Assembly: GCA_947631685.1 (NCBI GenBank)
Contig: CANRMI010000001.1
Span: 62,001-126,000, forward strand
From: an uncultured Lachnospiraceae bacterium
Lineage (GTDB): Bacteria; Bacillota; Clostridia; Lachnospirales; Lachnospiraceae
Reading direction: 5' to 3'
Length of the DNA: 64,000 bases
The notes beneath the pieces were generated by a model. It was given only the letters and a program-made list of their open reading frames with translations, was not told the origin of the DNA and made no database searches. How positions within the stretch are numbered: position 1 is the first letter of the stretch; the number at the start of each line of letters is the position of its first letter. Positions 27,082-35,487 of this stretch are shown here, in pieces. The position numbers and the translations under genes are program-made.

Positions 27082-28092
27082 ATGGCATCTGATAAGGATA
27101 CTCTGCCGGACGCGAGACGGCGCAGGGTGCAGCGTTTAAAAAAAGAAATTCTGCTGTTTTTTGCGGCCGCCATGCTGATCTCCATTTTACTGTGCGTATA
27201 CCTGCTGGTGAAGGTAGCGGCGCTGGAAGAGAAGCTCACCGCTTTGGAGGAACTGGCAAGGGGAGTGCAGGCCGGTGCGGAGATAGGTTCCGCGGAGGCG
27301 GCGGAACAGCGGATAGTGCAGAATATCACAGAGGAAGCGGGAACTTTGGAAGCACTCGTGGAGGCCGGGAAAGCGTCCTTTCAGCCGGAGGTTGAGGAGG
27401 CTGGCCGGGGGGAGCCTGCAGATGGAGAAGAACTCCCTGAGGAGACGGTACGGAAAGTCTATCTGACCTTTGATGACGGTCCCAGCTCCGGTACGGATGA
27501 GATTTTGGATATTCTGGCGGAATACGACGTGAAAGCTACCTTTTTTGTGGTAGGTAAGCAGGGAGATTGGGCACAGGAGGCCTATAGGCGGATCGTGGAG
27601 GAAGGACACACGCTTGGGATGCATTCCTACACCCATGATTACCAGCAGATATATGCTTCTCTGGATGCTTATACGGAGGATCTGTTGAAGCTGCAGGACT
27701 ATCTGTATCAGGTGACAGGTGTTACCAGCGTCTATGTGAGGTTTCCGGGAGGCAGCTCCAATAGGGTGAGCAGGACGGACATGCGGGAGCTGATCGTGTG
27801 GCTGGAAGAATCCGGTTTTACTTATTATGACTGGAACGTTTCGGCTCAGGACGCCTCCGGGGTGAAGCTGGAGCCGGAGAAGATCGTGGAGAACTGTCTG
27901 GAGGGGCTGGAAAAGAAGGACAATGTCATTATCTTAATGCATGACGCGGCGAGCAAGCATACCACCGTGGAGGCGCTGCCGCTGTTGATAGAGAGTATAC
28001 AGGCTATGGAAAATACGGAACTGCTGCCGATTACGGAGGATACGGTGCCTGTGCAGCATGTCAAAATATCACAGGAAGAAACGGAGGAATAG
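27082..28092 (+). CDS. Membrane-anchored polysaccharide deacetylase
   Basis: A 336-residue enzyme with a basic cytosolic start, one membrane segment (about 22-44), a short coiled coil and an acidic linker before a NodB-type carbohydrate esterase 4 domain outside the cell. Catalytic motifs are visible: TFDDGPS with D131-D132, HSYTH with H181 and H185, RFPGGSS, and ILMHDA. Likely activity is N-deacetylation of peptidoglycan or another N-acetylhexosamine polymer. The ATG at 27082 has GGAGG in front and gives a proper anchor; the in-frame start at 27046 overlaps a TATACT box. It is followed 4 bases later by the bactofilin gene. Confidence 0.9.
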   Translation: MASDKDTLPDARRRRVQRLKKEILLFFAAAMLISILLCVYLLVKVAALEEKLTALEELARGVQAGAEIGSAEAAEQRIVQNITEEAGTLEALVEAGKASFQPEVEEAGRGEPADGEELPEETVRKVYLTFDDGPSSGTDEILDILAEYDVKATFFVVGKQGDWAQEAYRRIVEEGHTLGMHSYTHDYQQIYASLDAYTEDLLKLQDYLYQVTGVTSVYVRFPGGSSNRVSRTDMRELIVWLEESGFTYYDWNVSAQDASGVKLEPEKIVENCLEGLEKKDNVIILMHDAASKHTTVEALPLLIESIQAMENTELLPITEDTVPVQHVKISQEETEE

Positions 28093-28096
28093 GAGA

Positions 28097-28951
28097 ATGG
28101 GGTTTTTCTCGGAATTGAAAGAGGATCTTTCCCAGGCGGTCAATGAACTGATGCCGGAAACCGAAGAGGACGTTAAGAAAACGGCGCAGAAGCCCAACGA
28201 GGAAGAGATGGCAGATATGTCCGCGCAGAAAGCGCAGCTGGACGAGCTCTTGGAGAGAGTGGATGAAATAGAGGTACCCGCTCAGCCCGCCGAAAAGGAA
28301 GAGGCTTTTCCGGAGACTTCTGCCGGAAAAGAGGAGCAGGCAAAAGAAGCGTCTGTGGAGGAATCCTATGAAACCGCGGCCGCGGTGGACGCGGCGGTTT
28401 TGGAGCCCGAAACGGAAAAAGCGGAAGAAACAGAAGAAACGGTAAAAGGGGAAGGGAAAAAAATGGATGTTCAGTTAAAGAGCGCATCGGATGAAAATGC
28501 TGTTATCACAGCGGGTATGACGGTAACGGGAGATATTAGCTCGGAGGGTTCCATGGAGGTCATCGGAACCATTAACGGCAATATTACTCTGCTGGGAAAA
28601 CTCAACGTGACAGGTACGATCACAGGCAATTCCAAGGCGGCGGAGGTCTATGCGGACAACGCGAAGATCAACGGAGAGATCCTCAGCGAGGGCTCGGTCA
28701 AGATCGGGCAGAGCTCCGTGGTGATCGGCAATATCTTAGCTAAGAGCGCCGTAATCGCAGGCGCGGTAAAGGGCGATATTGACGTACATGGCCCCGTGAT
28801 CTTAGACACTTCCGCGATCGTCATGGGAAATATCAAATCAAAGGCCGTACAGATCAACAACGGCGCGGTCATCGAGGGTATGTGCTCCCAGTGTTACGCC
28901 GAAGTCAATCCGGCTTCTTTCTTTGAAGAGTATAAGAAAAGCAAAAAATAA
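28097..28951 (+). CDS. Bactofilin-family polymer-forming protein
   Basis: A 284-residue protein with two parts. Residues 1-130 are very acidic and Glu/Ala-rich, probably disordered or coiled. Residues of about 133-270 form the bactofilin beta-helix, visible as repeated short strands with the pattern GxITxxGxLNVTGxI. Bactofilins polymerise into membrane-associated filaments without nucleotide and often position cell wall enzymes. The gene directly after the polysaccharide deacetylase suggests such a partnership. The ATG at 28097 has an AGGAG site overlapping the upstream stop. The long acidic N-terminal arm is larger than usual for the family. Confidence 0.88.
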   Translation: MGFFSELKEDLSQAVNELMPETEEDVKKTAQKPNEEEMADMSAQKAQLDELLERVDEIEVPAQPAEKEEAFPETSAGKEEQAKEASVEESYETAAAVDAAVLEPETEKAEETEETVKGEGKKMDVQLKSASDENAVITAGMTVTGDISSEGSMEVIGTINGNITLLGKLNVTGTITGNSKAAEVYADNAKINGEILSEGSVKIGQSSVVIGNILAKSAVIAGAVKGDIDVHGPVILDTSAIVMGNIKSKAVQINNGAVIEGMCSQCYAEVNPASFFEEYKKSKK

Positions 28952-28972
28952 ATATAAAAGGAGCATAATCGC

Positions 28973-29668
28973 ATGCGCAGAATACTACTGAAACTCAGTG
29001 GCGAGGCATTGGCCGGTGACAGGCATACGGGCTTTGACGAGGAAACGGTCAGGGGAGTTGCCGCTCAGGTAAAGGAACTGGTGGACGACGGCTATCAGAT
29101 AGGTATTGTGACCGGCGGCGGCAATTTCTGGAGAGGGCGCTCCAGTGAAAGCATTGACAGGACCAAGGCGGACCAGATCGGGATGCTGGCTACGGTAATG
29201 AACTGTATATACGTTTCCGAGATCTTTCGCTCCCTGGGGATGAAGACCGCTATCCTGACGCCTTTTGAATGTGGTTCTTTTACCAAGCTCTTTTCTAAGG
29301 ATCGGGCCAACAAATATTTTGAAAAAGGCATGGTGGTATTTTTTGCGGGAGGCACCGGTCATCCTTATTTTTCCACGGATACCGGAGTGGTGCTCAGAGC
29401 GGTGGAAGTGGAAGCGGACGCGATCCTGCTGGCGAAATCCGTGGACGGCGTGTATGACGCGGATCCGGCCAAGGTACCGGACGCCAAAAAATATGACGAG
29501 ATCAGTATTGACGAAGTGATCGCCAGAAATCTACAGGTGGTGGATATGACGGCCTCCATTCTGGCCAGGGACAATAAGATGCCCATGCGGGTTTTCGGCC
29601 TGAATCAGCCGGGAAGCATCGTCAGATCGGTAAAAGGCAGCTTCAGCGGTACCAAAATAACTGTATAG
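28973..29668 (+). CDS. pyrH: UMP kinase
   Basis: A 231-residue hexameric kinase of the amino-acid-kinase fold that phosphorylates UMP to UDP with ATP in pyrimidine synthesis. It shows LLKLSGEAL, the GGGNFWRGR substrate loop, the DRTKADQIGMLATVMN segment and DADPA. Length is normal. AAAGGAG precedes the ATG. It opens the conserved order pyrH-frr-uppS-cdsA-dxr-rseP, here directly after the bactofilin gene. Confidence 0.97.
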   Translation: MRRILLKLSGEALAGDRHTGFDEETVRGVAAQVKELVDDGYQIGIVTGGGNFWRGRSSESIDRTKADQIGMLATVMNCIYVSEIFRSLGMKTAILTPFECGSFTKLFSKDRANKYFEKGMVVFFAGGTGHPYFSTDTGVVLRAVEVEADAILLAKSVDGVYDADPAKVPDAKKYDEISIDEVIARNLQVVDMTASILARDNKMPMRVFGLNQPGSIVRSVKGSFSGTKITV

Positions 29669-29689
29669 AGTGTCAGGGAAAGGTATGGT

Positions 29690-30247
29690 ATGAGTATGGA
29701 CGAGAGAGTAAGCAGCTACAGTGAAAGAATGAAAAAAACTTTTGAATATCTGGAGTCGGATTACGCGGCTATCCGTGCGGGAAGGGCCAACCCCCATGTG
29801 CTGGATAAGCTGCGCGTGGACTACTACGGCACGCCCACTCCCATTCAACAGGTGGGGAATATTACGGTGCCGGAGGCGCGTATCATCCAGATCGCGCCCT
29901 GGGAAAAATCGCTGGTGAAAGCTGTGGAGAAGGCTATTCTTTCTTCGGATATCGGGATAACGCCCTCTAACGACGGCTCCGTGATCAGACTGGTATTCCC
30001 GGAACTGACGGAGGAGAGAAGAAAGGACCTGGTAAAAGAAGTAAAGAAAAAGGGCGAGGAGGCAAAGGTTGCTATCCGCAATATCAGAAGGGACGGTAAC
30101 GACGCTTTCAAGAAGCTGTCCAAAACGGACGTATCCGAGGATGAGATCAAACAGCTGGAAGAAAGCCTGCAGAAGCAGACGGATAAATATATCAAGGACA
30201 TAGATGCTTTAATGGAGAGCAAATCCAAAGAGATCATGACCGTATAG
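29690..30247 (+). CDS. frr: Ribosome recycling factor
   Basis: A 185-residue protein that splits post-termination ribosomes together with EF-G. The three-helix bundle signatures are present: RAGRANPHVLDKL, YYGTPTPIQQVGNI, and IRNIRRDGND near the C-terminus. It lies 21 bases after pyrH and is followed by an intergenic hairpin before uppS. The ATG at 29690 has an AAAGG site. An internal ATG two codons later is possible but gives nearly the same protein. Confidence 0.97.
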   Translation: MSMDERVSSYSERMKKTFEYLESDYAAIRAGRANPHVLDKLRVDYYGTPTPIQQVGNITVPEARIIQIAPWEKSLVKAVEKAILSSDIGITPSNDGSVIRLVFPELTEERRKDLVKEVKKKGEEAKVAIRNIRRDGNDAFKKLSKTDVSEDEIKQLEESLQKQTDKYIKDIDALMESKSKEIMTV

Positions 30248-30257
30248 TGATAAAAGT

Positions 30258-30284
30258 AAAGGGCGGGCCTTGTGACCGCCCTTT
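30258..30284 (+). terminator. Intercistronic hairpin between frr and uppS
   Basis: AAAGGGCGG pairs with CCGCCCTTT around a 9-base loop. There is no T run after it, so it is more likely an attenuating or RNA-processing/stability hairpin than a full terminator. Confidence 0.55.
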
Positions 30285-30305
30285 GACAAATTGTTGGAGG
30301 AAGCC

Positions 30306-31022
30306 ATGGACGAATTAAAGATGCCGCGCCATGTGGCGATCATCCTGGACGGGAACGGGAGATGGGCAAAGGCCAAAGGAATGCCCCGTAACTACGGACA
30401 TGCGCAGGGCGCGAAAAACGTAGAGGTCATCTGCGAGGAAGCATACCGAATGGGAATCCAGTATCTGACGGTATATGCTTTTTCCACGGAAAACTGGAAC
30501 CGTCCTCCCAAGGAAGTGGAAGCTTTGATGAAACTGCTGCGGGACTATATGAAAACCTGTTTAAAGACGGCAGAGAAAAACCGGATGTGCGTCAGAGTCA
30601 TCGGGGATAAGAGCGGTCTGGACGAAGACATCCGGCAGCGGATCGCGGAGTTGGAAGAGGCCACGAAAAACAACGACGGGCTGCACTTCCAGATAGCTTT
30701 AAATTACGGCGGACGGGACGAACTGCGCCGCTGTATGTGCCGCTTGGGAGAAAGGATAGAAGCCGGCGGGCTGAAGGCTTCGGAGATCACGGAAGAGCTG
30801 ATCTCCCAATGCCTGGATACGGGGGGACTGCCGGAGCCGGATCTGTTGATCCGTACCTGCGGAGAGCAGCGGATCTCCAATTTTTTGTTGTGGCAGCTGG
30901 CCTATACGGAATTTTATTTCACCCCTGTGGCGTGGCCGGATTTTTCAAAAGAAGAATTGATAAAAGCGGTGGAGGCATATAATAAAAGGGACAGAAGATA
31001 CGGCCTTGTAAAGGAGGAGTAG
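30306..31022 (+). CDS. uppS: Isoprenyl transferase (undecaprenyl diphosphate synthase)
   Basis: A 238-residue cis-prenyltransferase that makes the C55 lipid carrier for cell wall synthesis. Asp15 in ILDGNGRWA is the catalytic residue; YAFSTENW, NYGGRDE and the RTCGEQRISNFLLWQ substrate segment are also present. The ATG at 30306 has GGAGG 7 bases upstream; the TTG 5 codons earlier overlaps that site. cdsA starts 4 bases after its stop codon. Confidence 0.97.
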   Translation: MDELKMPRHVAIILDGNGRWAKAKGMPRNYGHAQGAKNVEVICEEAYRMGIQYLTVYAFSTENWNRPPKEVEALMKLLRDYMKTCLKTAEKNRMCVRVIGDKSGLDEDIRQRIAELEEATKNNDGLHFQIALNYGGRDELRRCMCRLGERIEAGGLKASEITEELISQCLDTGGLPEPDLLIRTCGEQRISNFLLWQLAYTEFYFTPVAWPDFSKEELIKAVEAYNKRDRRYGLVKEE

Positions 31023-31025
31023 GGA

Positions 31026-31847
31026 ATGTTTCTGACGAGGTTGATAAGCGGCGTGGTCCTGGTACTGATCGCTCTGTGTACTTTGATCGCAGGCGGGCCG
31101 CTTTTGGCGGCGGTCACTTTTTTTATAGCGATCGTGGGCTATATGGAACTGACCAAAGCTGCCGGCGTCCATACAAAAGGAAAGATAAACGGTTTGGAAG
31201 TCGTGGGATTTTTAGGTATTACAGCCTATTACGCGGCCATGTTTTTTTCGGGGGATCCGGTGCTTTTGTGCGCGGCCGTGGTGGGCGTGTTCATGGCGGA
31301 TATGGCGGTATATGTGGTAACCTTTCCCAAATACTCTTCCGAAAAAATAGCGGAGAATTTTTTTCACTTTATCTATGCTCCGGTCATGCTGTCCTTTCTC
31401 TATATGACAAGGCAGGCGCTCTACGGGCAGTACCTGGTCTGGCTGATCCTGATCAGTTCGTGGGGCTGCGATACCTGCGCTTATCTGGTGGGGATCTGCA
31501 TTGGAAAAAAGAAGATCTTTCCCGTCCTGAGTCCTAAAAAATCTTTGGAAGGCTGCATTGGCGGCTTGGCGGGGGCCGGACTTCTGGCGGCGGCATACGG
31601 CTATTTTCTGATGGAGCAGGCAGTGGAGGATAAATCGGTTACCCTGATCCTGGTGTTTATCTGCGTGGTTGGCGCGATTGCCAGTCAGGTGGGAGATCTG
31701 GCGGCGTCCGCTATCAAGCGGAACCACAATATCAAAGATTACGGCAGACTGATTCCGGGACACGGAGGGATCATGGACCGGTTCGACAGTGTGATCGTAA
31801 CCGCTCCCATGATATATTTTCTGGCGGCGCTGTTAATTGGCCGGTAG
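31026..31847 (+). CDS. cdsA: Phosphatidate cytidylyltransferase
   Basis: A 273-residue integral membrane enzyme with about eight hydrophobic segments that makes CDP-diacylglycerol from phosphatidate and CTP, the branch point of phospholipid synthesis. The family signature lies near the C-terminus: SAIKRNHNIKD followed by PGHGGIMDRFDS. The start is 4 bases after uppS with AAGGAGG in the uppS tail. Length is typical. Confidence 0.96.
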   Translation: MFLTRLISGVVLVLIALCTLIAGGPLLAAVTFFIAIVGYMELTKAAGVHTKGKINGLEVVGFLGITAYYAAMFFSGDPVLLCAAVVGVFMADMAVYVVTFPKYSSEKIAENFFHFIYAPVMLSFLYMTRQALYGQYLVWLILISSWGCDTCAYLVGICIGKKKIFPVLSPKKSLEGCIGGLAGAGLLAAAYGYFLMEQAVEDKSVTLILVFICVVGAIASQVGDLAASAIKRNHNIKDYGRLIPGHGGIMDRFDSVIVTAPMIYFLAALLIGR

Positions 31848-31867
31848 TATGAAAATGGAGGCCGGAG

Positions 31868-33025
31868 ATGGAAAACAGAAGAAAAATCGCGATACTGGGT
31901 TCCACAGGTTCCATAGGAACCCAGACGCTGGATATTGTAAGGGCAAATAAGGATCTGGAAGTGACGGCGTTAGCGGCGGGCAGCAATGTGGAGCTGCTGG
32001 AGCGGCAGATCCGGGAATTTGGCTCGAAGTTAGCTGTTTTGTGGGATGAGAAAGCCGCGGCGGATTTAAGGCAGCGGACGGCGGATATACCGGTGAGGAT
32101 CCTTTCCGGAATGGAAGGACTGCTGGAAATGGCGGTGATGCCCGAGGCGGAAGTATTGGTAACGGCTATTGTGGGCATGATCGGTATCAGGCCCACCCTT
32201 GCGGCGATAGAGGCCGGTAAGACCATTGCGCTGGCCAATAAGGAAACCCTGGTTTGCGCGGGGCATTTGATCATGCCCCTGGCAAAAGAAAGAAAAGTCC
32301 CCATTCTGCCAGTGGACAGTGAGCACAGCGCTATTTTCCAGTGCTTAAACGGGGAACCCAGACAGCGGGTATCCAAGATTCTGCTGACCGCTTCGGGCGG
32401 GCCTTTCAGAGGGTTTACGCGCGATAGGCTGGAGCATATCCGGCCGGAGGATGCGTTGAAGCATCCCAACTGGTCCATGGGGAAAAAGGTAACGATAGAT
32501 TCCTCCACCATGGTAAACAAGGGGCTGGAGGTCATGGAGGCCGGCTGGCTCTTTAACGTGAAGCTTTCCGATATTCAGGTGGTGGTGCATCCTCAGAGCG
32601 TGATCCATTCCATGGTAGAATATGAAGACGGCGCCGTTATGGCGCAGCTTGGGACGCCCGACATGAAGCTGCCCATTCAGTATGCGCTCTTTTATCCGGA
32701 CAGAAGGCCCATGGCCGGGAAAAAGCTGGATTTTTATGAGTTGGGGCAGCTGACTTTTGAAAAGCCGGATATGGATACTTTCCGCGGTTTAAAATTGGCC
32801 TACAGGGCCGGAGAGATCGGGGGGAGTATGCCCACGGTATTTAACGCCGCCAACGAAAGGGCAGTGCACCTTTTCTTGAACGGGAAAATATCCTATCCGC
32901 AGATCCCGGATATGATCGAGGCGGGTATGGAAAGGCATAAAGCGGTAAAAAATCCTTCGGTGGAGGAAATCCTCAGGGCGGAAGAAGAGACCTATGGTTT
33001 TATCGAGGAAGAAATAAGCAGGTGA
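31868..33025 (+). CDS. dxr: 1-deoxy-D-xylulose-5-phosphate reductoisomerase
   Basis: A 385-residue enzyme for the first committed step of the MEP pathway, turning DXP into MEP with NADPH. The NADPH-binding loop GSTGSIGTQT is near the N-terminus. Metal ligands appear in PVDSEHSA and in EVMEAGWLF, and the flexible active site loop follows LTASGG. Length and motifs are complete. It lies 20 bases after cdsA with GGAGG and is followed by rseP after 4 bases. Confidence 0.97.
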   Translation: MENRRKIAILGSTGSIGTQTLDIVRANKDLEVTALAAGSNVELLERQIREFGSKLAVLWDEKAAADLRQRTADIPVRILSGMEGLLEMAVMPEAEVLVTAIVGMIGIRPTLAAIEAGKTIALANKETLVCAGHLIMPLAKERKVPILPVDSEHSAIFQCLNGEPRQRVSKILLTASGGPFRGFTRDRLEHIRPEDALKHPNWSMGKKVTIDSSTMVNKGLEVMEAGWLFNVKLSDIQVVVHPQSVIHSMVEYEDGAVMAQLGTPDMKLPIQYALFYPDRRPMAGKKLDFYELGQLTFEKPDMDTFRGLKLAYRAGEIGGSMPTVFNAANERAVHLFLNGKISYPQIPDMIEAGMERHKAVKNPSVEEILRAEEETYGFIEEEISR

Positions 33026-33029
33026 GGCA

Positions 33030-34094
33030 ATGGAAAAGCTGATTAGTACGGTGGTTTTATTTATCATTATTTTTGGCGTGGTGGTCTTGTCCCACGAATT
33101 CGGACATTTTCTGCTGGCGAAAATGAACGGCATCCATGTGGTGGAATTTTCTGTGGGAATGGGCCCGGCAATCTGGTCTTTCACCCGGAAGGAAACCAAA
33201 TATGCCATCCGGCTGCTGCCCATTGGCGGCGCCTGTATGTTTGAGGGCGAGGACGGACTGGAAAGCGAGAACGGCGGCGGAGAGGGCTCTTTTTTAAAGG
33301 CCGGTGTCTGGGCCAGAATCGCTACGGTGGCGGCGGGACCGATTTTCAATTTTATACTGGCCTTTATCGTGGCGGTGATTTTGGTGGCGGCATCCGCTAC
33401 GGACACGACGCTGCTGGCAGGCGTAGGGGAAGGCAGTCCGGCGGAAGCGGCGGGACTGCAGGAAGGGGATAGGATAGTCAGCATCGATGGCCACAAGACC
33501 TATCTGTTTCGGGATGTCTATCTGATGACCATACTCAACAAGGGCCAGACCATGAAAGTGGTCTATGAAAGGGACGGGGAGAAACAGAGCGTAGAGATGG
33601 TCCCCGAATATGACGAAACCCAGGGAAGGTATCTGCTGGGGATTTACGGCGGCATCTATGAACAGGCTAAGGGGCTGACGGTCTTTCGGGACGCATGGTA
33701 TGAAATCCGCTACAATGTGACGGCGACTTATAAGAGCCTGGGACTTTTGCTGACGGGGCAGTTCTCTAAAAAGGACGTGGCGGGACCTGTGGGGATCGCG
33801 GTCAACGTGGTAGGGAAAACCTATGAAGAATCCAAGGCATACGGTGTGCGCGCGGTGACTCTCAGCATGATGAATATCATACTGCTGCTTTCGGTCAATC
33901 TGGGCATACTGAATCTGCTGCCCATTCCGGCACTGGACGGGGGCAGGCTGGTCTTTCTGCTGATCGAGCTGATCCGCAGAAAACCCATTCCTCCGGAAAA
34001 AGAAGGCATCGTGCACTTTGTGGGCCTGGTATTCTTTATGATCTTAATGGTAGTGGTACTGTTTAACGATATTTCCAATATATTTGCGGGATAG
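33030..34094 (+). CDS. rseP: Site-2 intramembrane metalloprotease RseP
   Basis: A 354-residue RIP zinc protease. The first membrane helix carries the catalytic HEFGH motif (H22, E23, H26), a central PDZ domain lies at about 125-205 (EGSPAEAAGLQEGDRIVSIDG), and the third ligand is in LDGGRL (L302-D303-G304). Such enzymes cut membrane-bound anti-sigma factors or signal peptides. The neighbourhood after dxr is the conserved one. The usual next genes ispG and polC are absent here and lie 7.5 kb upstream; a kinase gene follows instead. Confidence 0.96.
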   Translation: MEKLISTVVLFIIIFGVVVLSHEFGHFLLAKMNGIHVVEFSVGMGPAIWSFTRKETKYAIRLLPIGGACMFEGEDGLESENGGGEGSFLKAGVWARIATVAAGPIFNFILAFIVAVILVAASATDTTLLAGVGEGSPAEAAGLQEGDRIVSIDGHKTYLFRDVYLMTILNKGQTMKVVYERDGEKQSVEMVPEYDETQGRYLLGIYGGIYEQAKGLTVFRDAWYEIRYNVTATYKSLGLLLTGQFSKKDVAGPVGIAVNVVGKTYEESKAYGVRAVTLSMMNIILLLSVNLGILNLLPIPALDGGRLVFLLIELIRRKPIPPEKEGIVHFVGLVFFMILMVVVLFNDISNIFAG

Positions 34095-34103
34095 GGGAAA
34101 GGA

Positions 34104-34826
34104 TTGGAAGAAACAAAAGAAAGATATGAAGTGTTGAAGACGCTGGGAAGCGGTGCTACCGCCGAAGTGTTTCTGCTGTATGATAAGCTGCTGGAAAGAA
34201 AACTGGCACTAAAGCGGGGATGTAAAAAAGAGATCCTGCGCAGGGAGGCTAAGCTCTTGGCCGGCTTTTCCTCCCCGTATTTTCCGGCACTCTATGACTA
34301 TACGGAAGAAGGCGGGGAAAGCCGCCTTTGGATGGAGTACATAGACGGGGAAAATCTGGCGGACAGAAAGCGGCGGATCGGCCGCTATACGGAAACGGAG
34401 GCGTTGGAGATCGGAGTCCGGACAGCCCAAGCGCTGCATGTGCTCCATACCGCGTCCCCACCCTGGGTTTACGGCGATATAAGGCCGGAAAATATCATGA
34501 TGACCGGTACCGGCGGGGTGAAGCTGATAGATTTTGGAAGCGCTGTGGAGGCGGGAACGCCCTTGGACAGGGAGGACAGGCAGAGAGGCGGCACTCCTCT
34601 TTACGCTCCGCCCGAACACTGGACGGGCATTCCGGATGTACGCGGCGATATTTACGCTTTGGGGCGCCTTATGCAGGATATGCTGCAAATGGGGCGGGGC
34701 GGAGTCGTAAGCCGGGAATGCAGGCGGATCATCGAGCGCTGTGTACAGAAGCAGCCCCCAAAGAGGTACGCTTCCGCAGAGAAGTTCGCCAAAGAGGCCG
34801 GTCTGCTCTTAAACCGGAAAGATTAG
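34104..34826 (+). CDS. Small soluble Ser/Thr protein kinase
   Basis: A 240-residue protein that is essentially only a Hanks-type kinase domain. Visible elements are the glycine loop GSGATAEV (15-22), Lys37 in LALKR, the catalytic loop YGDIRPEN with D125 and N130 (Tyr-Gly-Asp replacing His-Arg-Asp) and D143 in DFG. An APPEH segment follows. There is no membrane segment or PASTA repeats, unlike the PrkC class. The lack of the HRD arginine suggests regulation without activation-loop phosphorylation. The start is TTG at 34104 with AGGGGAAAGGA in front. It is the last gene of the pyrH-rseP series. Confidence 0.88.
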   Translation: MEETKERYEVLKTLGSGATAEVFLLYDKLLERKLALKRGCKKEILRREAKLLAGFSSPYFPALYDYTEEGGESRLWMEYIDGENLADRKRRIGRYTETEALEIGVRTAQALHVLHTASPPWVYGDIRPENIMMTGTGGVKLIDFGSAVEAGTPLDREDRQRGGTPLYAPPEHWTGIPDVRGDIYALGRLMQDMLQMGRGGVVSRECRRIIERCVQKQPPKRYASAEKFAKEAGLLLNRKD

Positions 34827-34836
34827 CGCGATTGTT

Positions 34837-34865
34837 TTGACTTTCCGGTCCAAACATACTATAAT
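34837..34865 (+). promoter_or_regulatory. Promoter of the apt-relA operon
   Basis: TTGACT (34837-34842), 17 bases, TATAAT (34860-34865). It is nearly consensus, with a leader of about 65 bases before apt. Confidence 0.85.
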
Positions 34866-34938
34866 GATTTTATTTTAAAGCAAAGCTTTTAAAAATGGGA
34901 TAAATGATACAATTTTGTGGAAAGGTATGGTTGTGCGG

Positions 34939-35463
34939 ATGAAAAAGTTAGAGGACTACGTAAGGAGTATACCGGATTTTCCGGAGAAAGGCATTATATT
35001 CAGAGACGTTACCAGCGTGCTGCAGGACGCGGAGGGCTTCAGGCTGGCCGTGGATACCATGCAGGATATGATAGCGGATCTGGACTATGACGTGGTGGTG
35101 GGAGCGGAATCCAGGGGCTTTATCCTGGGAGCGCCTATCGCATATAATAATCATAAGCCCTTTATCCTTATCAGAAAAAAAGGCAAGCTGCCCCGTGAAA
35201 CCGTGGAAGCGGAGTACGAGCTGGAGTACGGCAAGGCCGTGATCGAAATGCACAAGGATGCCATTCAGCCGGGACAGAAGGTACTGATCGTAGACGATCT
35301 GATCGCTACGGGCGGGACCACGGAAGCCATGATCAAGCTGGTGGAAACGCTGGGCGGCCAGGTGGCCGGACTGGTATTTTTGATCGAGCTGGCCGGGCTG
35401 AAGGGCAGGGAAAGACTGAAAAAATATCGCATGGATTCTGCAATTATCTATGAAGGAAAATAA
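34939..35463 (+). CDS. apt: Adenine phosphoribosyltransferase
   Basis: A 174-residue purine salvage enzyme making AMP from adenine and PRPP. The PRPP-binding motif VLIVDDLIATGGTT and the adenine-site segment AESRGFILGAPIA are clear, with RKKGKLPRETV as the flexible loop. I chose ATG at 34939 because the family begins with KKLEDYVRSIPDFPEKG; a GTG at 34915 or ATG at 34927 would add 8 or 4 residues. The closest ribosome binding site (AAAGG) is about 12 bases away. It is the first gene from a near-consensus promoter with relA next. Confidence 0.96.
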   Translation: MKKLEDYVRSIPDFPEKGIIFRDVTSVLQDAEGFRLAVDTMQDMIADLDYDVVVGAESRGFILGAPIAYNNHKPFILIRKKGKLPRETVEAEYELEYGKAVIEMHKDAIQPGQKVLIVDDLIATGGTTEAMIKLVETLGGQVAGLVFLIELAGLKGRERLKKYRMDSAIIYEGK

Positions 35464-35487
35464 ATTCTTTTAAAGGTGCGGATATTT

